Assembly: GCA_944474755.1 (NCBI GenBank) | Contig: OX104112.1 | Span: 3,506,001-3,570,000, forward strand | Source: Limnoperna fortunei | Taxonomy: Eukaryota; Mollusca; Bivalvia; Mytilida; Modiolidae | Length of the DNA stretch: 64,000 bases | Reading direction: 5' to 3' | In this document: one piece after another, positions 1 through 11,000 of the stretch | How positions within the stretch are numbered: position 1 is the stretch's first letter | Layout: each line of letters starts with the position of its first letter | Program-made: the position numbers and the translations under genes | The notes under the pieces: model-generated | Told to the model about the DNA's origin: nothing | Databases searched by the model: none | What the model saw: only the letters and a program-made list of their open reading frames with translations

Positions 1-608
1 GCGTATTGTCATCAGTTGTCCACAATTAACCCGAGGTTCTTATAACTCTGTTACGATCATAAGCGTATTGTCATCAGTTGTCCATAATGAACCAGAGGTT
101 CTTATAACTCTGTTACGATCATAAGCGTATTGTCATCAGTTGTCCATAATTAACCCGAGGTTCTTATAACTCTGTGACGATCATAAGCGTATTGTCATCA
201 GTTGTCCATAATTAACCCGAGGTTCTTATAACTCTGTTACGATCATAAGCGTATTGTCATCAGTTGTCCATAATTAACCCGAGGTTCTTATAACTCTGTG
301 ACGATCATAAGCGTATTGTCATCAGTTGTCATTAATTAACCCGAGGTTCTTATAACTCTGTGACGATCATAAGCGTATTGTCATCAGTTGTCCATAATTA
401 ACCCGAAGTTCTTAAAACTCTGTTACGATCATAAGCGCATTGTCATCAGTTGTCCACAATTAACCCTAGGTTCTTATAACTCTGTTACGGTCATAAGCGT
501 ATTGTCATCAGTTGTCCATAATTAACTCGAGGTTCTTATAACTCTGTTACGACCATAAGCGTATTGTCATCAGTTGTCCATAATTAACCCGAGGTTCTTA
601 TAACTCTG
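1..608. repeat. 62-bp minisatellite, about 9.8 copies, cut by the left edge
   Basis: The motif GCGTATTGTCATCAG recurs at 1, 63, 125, 187, 249, 311, 373, 435, 497 and 559, an exact 62-bp period. Units differ by a few substitutions (TCCACAA/TCCATAA, CTGTTAC/CTGTGAC). The last unit stops after AACTCTG at about 608 and joins the next array with no spacer. Confidence 0.97.
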
Positions 609-1805
609 CTTCCACCGTACCAATAACTTCTGCATGTACCGCTTCCACCGTACCAATAACTTTGGCAGGTACGGCTTCCACAGTACCAATAACTTCTACA
701 GGTACGGCTTCCACCGTACCAATAACTTCTGCAGGTACGGCTTCCACCGTACCAATAACTTCTACAGGTACGGCCTCCACCGTACCAATAACTTCTACAA
801 GTACGGCTTCCAATGTACCAATAACTTCTGCAGGTACGGCTTTCAGAGTACCAAAAACTTCTGCAGGTACGGCTTCCACCGTACCAATAACTTCTGCAGG
901 TATGGCTTCCACCGTACCAATAACTTTTACAAGTACGGCTTCCACCGTACCAATAACTTCTACAGGTACGGCTTCCACCGTACCAATAACTTCTGCAGGT
1001 ACGGCTTCCAGAGTACCAATAACTTCTGCAGGTACGGCTTCCACCGTACCAATAACTTCTACAAGAACGGCTTCCACCGTACCAATAACTTCTGCAGGTA
1101 CGGCTTCCACAGTACCAATAACTTCTGCAGGTACGGCTTCCACCGTACCAATAACTTCTGCAGGTACGGCTTCCACCGTACCAATAACTTCTGCAGGTAC
1201 GGCTTCCACCGTACCAATAACTTCTGCAGGTACGGCTTCCACCGTACCAATAACTTCTACAGGTACGGCTTCCACCGTACCAATAACCTCTGCAGGTACG
1301 GCTTCCAGAGTACCAATAACTTCTGCAGGTACGGCTTCCACCGTACCAATAACTTCTACAGGTACGGCTTCCACCGTACCAATAACTTCTACAGGTACGG
1401 CTTCCACCGTACCAATAACTTCTGCAGGTACGGCTTCCACCGTACCAATAACTTCTGCAGGTACGGCTTCCACCGTACCAATAACTTCGGCAGGTACGGC
1501 TTCCACCGTACCAATAACTTTTGCAGGTACGGCTTCCACCGTACCAATAACTTCTACAGGTACGGCTTCCACCGTACCAATAACTTCTACAGGTACGGCT
1601 TCCACCGTACCAATAACTTCTGCAGGTACGGCTTCCACCGTACCAATAACATCTGCAGGTACGGCTTCCACCGTACCAATAACATCTGCAGGTACGGCTT
1701 CCACAGTACCAATAACTTCTGCAGGTACGGCTTCCACCGTACCAATAACTTCTACAGGTACGGCTTCCACAGTACCAATAACTTTTACAAGTACGGCTTC
1801 CACCG
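609..1805. repeat. 33-bp minisatellite array 1, about 36 copies, hairpin-forming unit
   Basis: Each 33-bp unit carries the inverted repeat GGTACGG-CTTCCA-CCGTACC (7-bp stem, 6-nt loop) followed by AATAACTTCTGCA or AATAACTTCTACA. Because 33 is a multiple of three and the unit lacks stops, long frames stay open on both strands. They are repeat artefacts: several overlap in different frames, and there is no codon bias or domain. The same family forms a second array at 4226-5250. Confidence 0.97.
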
Positions 1806-2250
1806 TATATCATATAAATCTTCGTGTCAAGAATATTTTACACACTTGATCTGAACGCTGTTGTCAGTATCATTAAGTATATCATATAAATCTTCGTGTC
1901 AAGAATATATTACAAACTTTATCTGAACGTTGTTGTCAGTATCATTAAGTATATCATATAAATCTTCGTGTCAAGAATATATTACAAACTTGATCTGATC
2001 GCTGTTGTCAGTATCCTTAAGTATATCATATAAATCTTCGTGTCAAGAATATATTACAAACTTGATCTGATCGCTGTTGTCAGTATCATTAAGTATATCA
2101 TATAAATCTTCGTGTCAAGCATATATTACAAACTTTATCTGAACGCTGTTGTCAGTATCATTAAGTATATCATATAAATCTTCGTGTCAATCATGTATTA
2201 CAAACTTTATCTGAACGCTGTTGTCAATATCCTTAAGTATATCATATAAA
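1806..2250. repeat. 72-bp tandem repeat, about 6 copies
   Basis: GTATATCATATAAATC recurs at 1805, 1877, 1949 and onward with a 72-bp step. It abuts the 33-bp array directly at ACCGTATATC. It ends with a divergent unit near 2250. Confidence 0.94.
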
Positions 2251-2593
2251 TATTCGTTACGTGCTCATCAAAAGTGTCTGCAATAACGAGTTTGAACTCA
2301 ATTCAAGGTCAGAGTAAAAACAATAAACTGAAGGTTTTAGTACTGTATACTATGTCACCGTTAAGTCAATCATTATTAAAGCATAATATTAGTGACAGGC
2401 TGCAATGTTCTATTATAGCATGTTATACAAACACTCTATGTCATGTGATTGCAAGATCGTGTTTTCTGCTTGCGTGTTTCCTGACATGTGTCTAACATAT
2501 ACACACTAAATCTCTACAATACCTGAGCTTTAAGTCTTATCTTTCTATGTCACCATATTAGCTCACTCTGATATGTGACTTAACGGAAACGCT
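2251..2593. other. Unique spacer without recognisable gene
   Basis: AT-rich sequence between the 72-bp repeat and the hAT-like element. A 73-codon open frame at 2274-2495 has no recognisable motif and is not called. Confidence 0.6.
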
Positions 2594-2601
2594 ATGGGGC
2601 T

Positions 2602-3167
2602 CACGGGGTGGGGGGGGGTAACTTCCTATATAAAGGTATACGTATATGTGCCAAAAATATGGGTAGGTTTTTTTTGAAAATTTATATAAAAATGGGTATA
2701 GTTTTTAAAACAATCTTATATAAAAATGGGTATGCCTTTTAATCTTAATTAAGAAAAAAATCTGGTCTCATATAAATATGGGTCATATTTTTGTCCATTT
2801 TAATATAAATATGCCCCATATAATATAATAAAGTGTAATTTTAATAATGACATTGTGTTTTCTTCTTCACTATGTTATCATTTTGTGTATATAAATATGA
2901 CCTTTTAAGTTTACTGAATATAAATATGGGTTATGAAAATTGTTCACTTTATATAAATATGGGTTATGAAAATTGTTCATTTTATATAAATATGGGTTGT
3001 GAAAATTGCTCATTTTATATAAATATGGGTCATGAAAATTGAAATTTTTTATAAATATGGGTCATGAAAATTGGAAATTTTATATAAATATGGGTATTGA
3101 ATTCAAATAAAAAAATGGCACATCCCCACCCTAAAAATTACCAAGTTACCCCCCCCCCCCCCCCGTG
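2602..3167. mobile_element. hAT-like non-autonomous transposon, 566 bp, with 8-bp target duplication
   Basis: The left end reads CACGGGG, a G-run, then TAACTT. The right end is its inverse (AAGTTA, a C-run, CCCCGTG), giving terminal inverted repeats of about 25 bp. The element is flanked by identical ATGGGGCT octamers at 2594-2601 and 3168-3175. An 8-bp target duplication is the hallmark of the hAT superfamily, although the terminal CACGG does not fully match the usual hAT terminal consensus. There is no coding capacity. The interior is largely a 33-bp tandem repeat. Confidence 0.75.
2905..3115. repeat. 33-bp tandem repeat inside the hAT-like element, about 6 copies
   Basis: ATATAAATATGGG starts at 2918, 2951, 2984, 3017, about 3050 and 3082. 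The repeated part reads ATATAAATATGGGT then TATGAAAATTG. It is unrelated to the 33-bp hairpin minisatellite. Looser copies of TATAAATATGGGT lie further left in the element. Confidence 0.9.
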
Positions 3168-3175
3168 ATGGGGCT

Positions 3176-4225
3176 GCGAGTGTCGTTAATGGAAACACTT
3201 GAGTTTGTACAATGTTTTATTACGGATTGTGACTCCCTGCGTGATCGATGGGATTACTTGTTATTTGACACAGGAGGTCAATGGAATAAATATATAAATT
3301 TATTCTGCAGCTACCGCTTCAACTATACAAATACGACCCTACGAATAAAGCAAAGCTTTATTTGTAAATAATGCCGTAATTCCTGATACATTGTCCTTAC
3401 TTCTAACGATATTCAGTATTCTGTTCTGGTTTACGGCTTGTTGTCGAATACGATATTTGTTTGTGACGTCAGACTATCTTTCGAATACGCGCCGAAAATT
3501 TCTAGTAAAAAATCGGCTAGAAGTGCACTTTTTTAATGTTTTCCATTCGTATTAAATGTATTTTCTGGCTGCAGAATAAAAACAATTATATTTCGTAGAT
3601 TGTCAGAAAATATAACGTTTATTTGTACAGAGCCTCGCATTCTACCTGTTTCTAAGGCTCGTACAACTAAACTGTATATTTTCTGACAGTGTACTAATAT
3701 TGTATATATAATTTATAGATCAACATAAACGGTAAACTTGGGGCTGAACCAGGATTTCGCGTTAACGGGCAGGACGCAATGACATGACTAGAAGACCCGT
3801 GTCTAGGGCAGCGTCCTGGTGTAGGGAGCAGAGAGTGAAACAATTAATTTGCTGAACTAATGTTTTCTTCAGTTTTTTAATCCGCAGTATTTAAGTATAA
3901 AGTACTTATCGAGAAACTAATACGATGGAGGGTACTTACACAACTGGTAGACTCGGAATAGATAATATAATAACTACGGATCTTAAGATAGACCGACAGA
4001 AGCCCAACAATCTTCAGAAATCTAAACTATAAATGTACGAAGATCTACCACTGGCACACCGTGTCAACAGTGACGTTGTGAGTTTGAGTTGGAACAAAAT
4101 TAACAAAGACAGCAACAAAGTCTAACTATTGCATTTGGGAATCTTATTGTTTGTTTACATATAAATATTTCGATGTACTGACCCCTGTGCAAAACACGTA
4201 TACATATTATATATCAATAGGCGTA
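3176..4225. other. Low-copy spacer containing one dispersed repeat
   Basis: No gene recognised. The part at about 3385-3710 is a dispersed repeat (separate entry). The rest is AT-rich unique sequence up to the edge of the second 33-bp array. Confidence 0.6.
3385..3710 (+). repeat. Dispersed repeat, copy 1 of 2 in the window
   Basis: Shares an ordered series of blocks with 61690-62030: GGCTAGAAGTGCAC against AGCTAGAAGTGCAC, then ATGTTTTCCATT, TATTAAATGTATTTT against TATCAAATGTATTTT, a GTTTATTTGTAC block, CTGTTTCTAA and a TTTTCTGACA end. Divergence is substantial, so this is an old interspersed element. I see no coding remnant and cannot assign a class. Confidence 0.7.
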
Positions 4226-5250
4226 GCAGTACTGCAGGTACGGCTTCCACGGTACCAATAGCTTCTGCATGTACGGCTTCCACCTTACCAATAACTTCTA
4301 CAGGTACGGCTTCCACCGTACCAATAACTTCTACAGGTACGGCTTCCACCGTACCAATAACTTCTACAGGTACGGCTTCCACCGTACCAATAACTTCTAC
4401 AGGTACGGCTTCCACCGTACCAATAACTTCTGCAGGTACGACTTCCACTGTACCAATAACTTCTGCAGGTACGGCTTCCACAGTACCAATAACAGTACTG
4501 CAGGTACGGCTTCCACAGTACCAATAACTTCTGCATGTACAGCTTCCACAGTACCAATAACTTCTGCATGTACGGCTTCCACAGTACCAATAACTTCTAC
4601 AGGTACGACTTCCACAGTACCAATAACTTCTACAGGTACGGCTTCCACCGTACCAATAACTTCTGCAGGTACGACTTCCACTGTACCAATAACTTCTACA
4701 GGTACGGCTTCCACCGTACCAATAACTTCTGCATGTACGGCTTCCACCGTACCAATAACTTCTGCATGTACGGCTTCCACCGTACCAATAACTTCTGCAG
4801 GTACGGCTTCCACCGTACCAATAACTTCTGCATGTACGGCTTCCACCGTACCAATAACTTCTGCAGGTACGGCTTCCACAGTACCAATAACTTCTGCAGG
4901 TACGGCTTCCACCGTACCAATAACTTCTACAGGTACAGCTTCCACCGTACCAATAACTTCTGCAGGTACGGCTTCCACCGTACCAATAACTTCTGCAGGT
5001 ACGGCTTCCACAGTACCAATAACTTCTGCATGTACGGCTTCCACCTTACCAATAACTTCTGCAGGTACGGCTTCCACCGTACCAATAACTTCTACAGGTA
5101 CGGCTTCCACAGTACCAATAACTTCTGCAGGTACGGCTTCCACCGTACCGTAACTTCTGCATGTACGGCTTCCACCGTACCAATAACTTCTACAGGTACG
5201 GCTTCCACCGTACCAATAACTTCTGCACGTACGGCTTCCACCGTTTTTTA
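4226..5250. repeat. 33-bp hairpin minisatellite array 2, about 31 copies
   Basis: Same unit as 609-1805, with more TGCATG variants. Two breaks in phase are visible: an AACAGTACTGCAGG insertion near 4490, and a shortened CCGTACCGTAACTTC near 5150. Both flanks carry a similar ATAGGCGTA(G/A)CAG block (about 4217-4229 and 5297-5309). The right flank therefore looks like a duplicated array edge. Confidence 0.96.
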
Positions 5251-5465
5251 TTTTTATTGGTGTCTTTTGACTATCCTTTTAATCTCAAATATATACATAG
5301 GCGTAACAGCCGGTACGGCAGGTAAGGCTTCTGTCGTACCAATATTAAATGCGATGCTACGCCTCTGATATCAAGGTTAATTAGTAACAATATTTGGTCA
5401 ATTTTCTGTCATGTTCATCTAATCATCAGCAATAAATAAGGACACAAACTTTGTGATGGTTGTTC

Positions 5466-5965
5466 AGTTTTATCGTAGCTTTCCGCAATTTTTCAGCTAT
5501 ATCAAGGCGTTCAGTATATTTTGGATAGGAAGCCGAAGTGCCCGGTGAAAACCCGGGAAATCGGCAGGAAATCTGTCATTACCTGTCAGTTTGATTTGGA
5601 GTCGGTTTTTTGTTTGTTTGAATTGTGTTTAACGCCACTTCCAGCAATTTTTTTTACTATATCGAGGGGTCTTTTTTTAGGGGGCGGTGGGAGAAGGGAG
5701 GAAGCTGGAGTACCCAAAGAAAATCCCATACTTTCGGTAAGAAAAATGCCAATCCTTTTAATAAAGATTAGAGTCGAGCAAACCCTTTCCGCAGTGAGAC
5801 TCGAACACGCAATCCACGAGGTCAATACAAGTTAAACTGTGCATAAACCACTCGGCCATTGACGACCCCGAGGTGGTGTAGAGCAAATTCGGCTCACAGT
5901 TAGGCTCGAACCAACAATCTCAATCTTGACCGATAGTAAATGACTAACGGCCACTGAGGTCCTCC
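5466..5965 (-). mobile_element. Older tRNA-derived SINE, split by a younger SINE
   Basis: On the minus strand the tRNA-like head (GGACCTCAGTGGCCGTTAG, then GGTTCGAGCC as B-box) lies at 5873-5965. The body and 3' part (GGCTTCCTATCC, GATATAGCTGAAAAATTGC) lie at 5466-5603. The two halves are separated by the intact SINE at 5604-5872, which dates the two insertions relative to each other. Confidence 0.75.
5604..5872 (-). mobile_element. tRNA-derived SINE nested in an older SINE
   Basis: The minus strand starts CTCGGGGTCGTCAATGGCC with an A-box-like TGGCCGAGTGG and a B-box GTTCGAGTC. It ends in GGCGTTAAACAC and a CAAA-type tail. The head resembles a class II (Leu/Ser-type) tRNA with anticodon arm lost. 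An exact copy sits in copy B at about 45899-46166. Confidence 0.85.
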
Positions 5966-6046
5966 AAAACCAGGGTGATAAAACGAATGATCAGTGAATA
6001 GATTTACTCAACTTCACCCTTTGGTTATAATTCCGGTTCACAAATG

Positions 6047-6102
6047 ATGTACTTAGTTCTTAACACAGTTTTATCAACTAAGTATGCCTGTGACAACAAA
6101 TA
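6047..6102 (+). repeat. Single-copy progenitor of the 56-bp repeat
   Basis: One unit (ATGTACTTAGTTCTTAACAC ... GCCTGTGACAACAAAT) bounded by the short direct repeat ACAAAT at 6040-6045 and 6096-6101, exactly 56 bp apart. In copy B of the duplication the same place holds about 21 tandem units (46341-47519). Confidence 0.9.
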
Positions 6103-7280
6103 ACACGGGTGAGTTGACAATCCGAAAGACGGACGAAAGAATGAACATAGAAACATTTTAAAAAAAGAAGAAAACACGAACAATCTTAATATGTCTACCT
6201 AACATTTATTTCTTTATGATATCATTATTATATGGATGTGTTTGACCTGTTTGTTTTGTAGCGTACATTCTGCCACAGCCTCCTGCTACAGAAGTTTTAA
6301 GCTCCACCTTTAAACCTGTCTGACTTTTTTCTTTCTTTATATTTGTCTCATCTGTTCCGGAGTTTTAGTATTCACAGTAAATTAATTAAAGTTTGCAATG
6401 TAAATAAACATTGTATTGTGATGCGAGGAAAATCATTGGATGGTTGCTGCCAAAAAGTACTCAAAAATGCCTGACGTATTACACTTAAACGACAAAATAT
6501 TACTTTTACTGATGGTGGTATAACACGCTAAGTGCTATAGAAAAGATAATATGACCAGGGTTGACACGTTTATTTGTTTAAATAGTTTCTACAATTTGTA
6601 GTGCATTATTTTTAAAGATAATCTGTTTACACGCCTAGTTGGTAGAAAAGAGGGGATAGTTACCGGCACCGCGAAGACGTAGTTGCATTGTTAAATGTAT
6701 CGGTAAACTCCACCAACATGACCAAGTCTAATTAAACATTAATAATATATCTCATGTTATCTCATGTTCCAATTAACTTATAGGAATTACTTTGTCAGGG
6801 AGGGTTATGATATGTAAAAAAACTATTAGGATAATCCTACGAAGTGTTTTGTCTGAAAACTATTAAGATTGTCCTACGACGTGTTTTATCTGGTTCCATG
6901 TGAACCACGATCCTTATTGAGAATGCATTTTTTTTGTCTTGCGTTTAATTATTATAACTCAATGAAAATTATATAGATTAAGAAGAAGTATCATCGCAGC
7001 ACTTAAATTCAGTTTTACTATAAATAGGATTCAATAAGCCAAATGAGAAAATATACGAAACTAAGCACAACATTTTAACAACCGGTCAAATCCAGTTAAC
7101 TCGCAAAAAGCGTTTGTCTCGCTGACTCAAAATATTTTAGATAGCTGCATATTTATACCTAATAAATTTCACGATTTATACTTTTCTGACCTACTTTGAA
7201 ATCCAATGGTTTGAGGTTTGTTTTTTATTTACGTTTGTCTATGTTTGGGAATATGAAGCAACATAGTTTAACTTGGACTT
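6103..7280. other. Duplicated non-coding spacer (copy A)
   Basis: AT-rich sequence with no recognisable gene. It is matched nearly exactly by 47521-48696 in copy B. Confidence 0.7.
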
Positions 7281-7530
7281 GCGGCCTCAGGTGGCATAAT
7301 GGTTAAGGTAGTTAGTCTACTATTGATCACGTGGTCTGTCAACACTGAGGTTGGGTGTTCAAGTCTCACAGAAGGCAAGGTGAAGGCGATTCCAATCTTA
7401 ATTGACAAGATTTACCAGATTTCCTACCGAAGGTCGGGGTTTTCTCCAGGTACTCCTACTCCCTTAATAAAAACTTTATGCCATGATATAGCTGAAACCT
7501 TGCTGATAGAGGAGTTAAACACCTTTTTTT
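7281..7530 (+). mobile_element. tRNA-derived SINE, diverged
   Basis: The head GCGGCCTCAGGTGGCATAAT, GGTTAAGGTAGTTAGTC and a decayed B-box (GTTCAAGTC) are followed by the family body (AATTGACAAGATTTACC, GGTCGGGGTTTTCTCC) and a 3' end TGATATAGCTGAAACC ... GAGTTAAACACC. Compare the intact copy at 41663-41923. It is repeated in copy B at 48697-48945. Confidence 0.85.
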
Positions 7531-8009
7531 GTTGTATCAGCCGTATATGCGTTGTTTGCTATTTATAAAATTTAGTACTTAGTATTTTTTTTTTCAACCG
7601 TGAATTACTTACAGTACAGATGAGCTCACGCGTGCACACTCATTGCGTCTTGCAATCAAAACTCCTGAAACAAAAACATTGTTATAGTAACATAACAACG
7701 TTCTTGTTCGAGAATTCTGATTGGATGTCGGAGACGATGAAGTGTCATGATGTAAATTAACAATAAAAGAAAAAGCTTCCAGTGTATAATTTGTGTTACG
7801 ATTTGCATTTATTTTTGTCGGATAATTGTAAGTTCAACATTATAATGTTTATGATACCTATTAGACGTTGTTCCATTAGTTGAACAAGTGTCTGTTTCCT
7901 TAGATAAAACAAGAATGTTCTTGATTATCGTGACAACTTGACAATTGGCATTAATCCGTGTAATTATTTTAATTGTAACACTGTATTGTGATATTTGGTT
8001 TTATTATGT

Positions 8010-11000
8010 AAACTATTCAGAACCCTACAACTATCCAGAACCCTACAACTATCCAGAACCCTACAACTATCCAGAACCCTACAACTATCCAGAACCCTAC
8101 AACTATCCAGAACCCTACAACTATCCAGAATCCTAGAACAATTATCCAGAACCCCAGAACAACTATCCAGAACCCTACAACTATCCAGAACCCTACAACA
8201 ACTATCCAAAACCCCAGAACAACTATTCAGAACGCTAGAACAACTTTCCAGAACCCTACAGCGATCCAGAACCCTAGAGCAACAATCCAGAACCCCAGAG
8301 ATACTATCAAGAACATCATACCTATGTACAGAAACCCAAAAACACCTATCCACAACCCTAGAACAATCATCGAGAACCCATCACAACTATCTAGAACTAT
8401 AGAACAACTATCCAAAATCCCAACACCACAATTCAGAACCCTAAAACAACTATTCTGAACACTAAAACTATCCAGAACCCTAGAACAATTATCCAGAACC
8501 CAAGAACAACTATCTAGAACCTTACAACTACCCAGAACCCTAAAACAACTATCCAGAACTCTACAACAACTATCCAGAACCCTACAACTACCCAGAATCA
8601 AAGAACAACTATCCAGAACCCAACAACTATCCAGAACCTTAAAACAACTATCCAGCACCACAGAACAACTATCCAGAATCCTACAACAACTACCCAGCAC
8701 CCTAGAACTATCCAGAACCCTAGAACAACTATCCAGAACCCTAGCACAACCATCCAGAGCCCCAGAACAACTATTCAGAACCCTAGAACAACTATCCAGA
8801 ACCCTAGAACAACTATCCAGAACCCTAGAACAACTATCCAGAACCACAGAACCACAGAACAACTATCCTGAACCATAGAACAACTATCCAGGAACCAGAA
8901 CAACTATTCAGAACCCTAGAACAACTATCCAGAACCCTAGAACAACCATCCAGAGCCCCAGAACAACTATTCAGAACCCTAGAACAACTATCCAGAACCC
9001 CAGAACAACTATCCAGAACCCTACAACAACTATCGAGAACCCAGAACAGCTATCCAGAACCCTACAACAACTATCCAGCACCCTAGAACAGCTATCCAGA
9101 ACCCTACAACAACTATCCAGCACCCTAGAACAACTATCCAGAACCATAGAATTACTATCCAGAACCCCAGAACAACTATCCTGAACCATAGAACAACTAT
9201 CCAGGACCCAGAACAACTATTTAGAACCCTAGAACAACTATCCAGAACCCCAGAACAACTACTCAGAACCCTAGAACAACTATCCAGAACCCCAGAACAA
9301 CTATCCAGAACCCTACAACAACTATCGAGAACCCAGAACAGCTATCCAGAACCCTACAACAACTATCCAGCACCCTAGAACTATCCAGAACCATAGAATT
9401 ACTATCCAGAACCCCAGAACAACTATCCAGAACCCTACATCTACTATCCAGAACCTAGAACAACTATCCAGAACCCCAGAACAACTATCCAGTACCCTAG
9501 AACAACTATCCAGAAACCTAGAACAACTATCCAGAACCCTAGAACAACTATCCAGAACCCTAGAACAACTATCCAGAACCCCAGAACAACTATCCACAAC
9601 CCTACAACAACTATCCAGCACCCTAGAACTATCAAGAACCCTAGAACTATCCAGAACCCTAGAACAACCATCCAGAGCCCCAGAACAACTATCCAGAACC
9701 ATAGAACAACTATCCAGAACCTTATAACATCTATTCAGAACATTAAAACAACTATCCAGAACCCCAGAACCCTAGAACAACTATCCAGAACCCTATAACA
9801 ACTATCCAGAACCCTAGAACAACTATTCAGAACCCTACAACAACTATCCAGAACCCTAGAACAACTATCCAGAACCCTAGAATTATCCAGAACCATAGAA
9901 CAACCATCCAGAACCCTAGACCAACTATCAAGAACCCTAGAACAACAATTAAGAACCCTAGAACAACTATCCAGGACCCTAGAACAACTATTCAGAACCC
10001 TAAAACAACTATCCAGAACCCTAGAACAACCATCCAGAGCCCCAGAACAACTATCCAGAACCCTAGAACAACTATCCAGAACCTTAGAACATCTATTCAG
10101 AACCCTAAAACAACTATCCAGAACCCCAGACCCCTAGAACAACTATCCAGAACCCTATAACAACTATCCAGAACCCTAGAACAACTATTCAGAACCCTAC
10201 AAAAACTATCCAGAACCCTAGAACAACTATCCAGAACCCTAGAATTACCCAGAACCATAGAACAACCATCCAGAACCCTAGACCAACTATCAAGAACCCT
10301 AGAACAACTATTAAGAACCCTAGAACAACTATCCAGAACCCTAGAACAACTATTCAGAACCCTAAAACAACTATCCAGAACCCCAGAACGACTATCCAGA
10401 ACCCCAGAACAACTATCCAGAACCCTACAACAACTATCCAGAACCCTAGAACAACTATCCAGAACCTAGAACAACTATCCAGAACCCCTAGAACAACTAT
10501 CAAGAACCTAGAACAACTATTCAGAACAAGAGAACAACTATCCATAAACCTAGAACAACTATTCAGAACCCTAAAACAACTATCCAGAACCCCAGAACAA
10601 CTATCCAGAACCCCAGAACAACTATCCAGAACCCCAGAACAACTATCCAGAACCCTACAACTATCCAGAATCCTTGAACAACTATCCAGAACACTAGAAC
10701 AACTATTCAGAACTCTAGAACAACTACCCAGCACCCTAGAACTATCCAGAACCCTAGAACCTTAGAACAACTATCCAGAACCCCAGAACAACTATCCAGT
10801 ACCCAGAACAACTATCTAGAACCCAAGAACAACTATCCAGAAACCTAGAACAACTATCCACAACCCTACAACAACTATCCAGCACCCTAGAACTATCAAG
10901 AACCCTAGAACTATCCAGAACCCTAGAACAACCATCCAGAGCCCCAGAACAACTATCCAGAACCCTAGAACAACTATCCAGAACCTTAGGACATCTATTC

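Larger units (their letters stand above)
5311..8675 (+). repeat. Segmental duplication, copy A
   Basis: From CGGTACGGCAGG at 5311 the sequence matches 45606 onward nearly base for base, with only scattered single-base and homopolymer differences. The offset is 40295 as far as about 6046 and 41418 after the 56-bp unit. The change reflects the expanded array in copy B. The match runs on into the 21-bp array to about 8675, where copy B is cut by another element. The left boundary is a decayed unit of the 33-bp minisatellite. The duplicated segment carries two nested SINEs, one further SINE and no gene. Confidence 0.95.

Noticed and set aside
584..5368. Long open frames (up to 409 codons) across the 33-bp arrays
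   Set aside because: The unit length is a multiple of three and has no stop in several frames on both strands. The frames overlap each other and simply translate the repeat.
5521..5835. 104-codon frame and its minus-strand counterpart (also at 45874-46129)
   Set aside because: They lie entirely within nested SINEs and are SINE translations.
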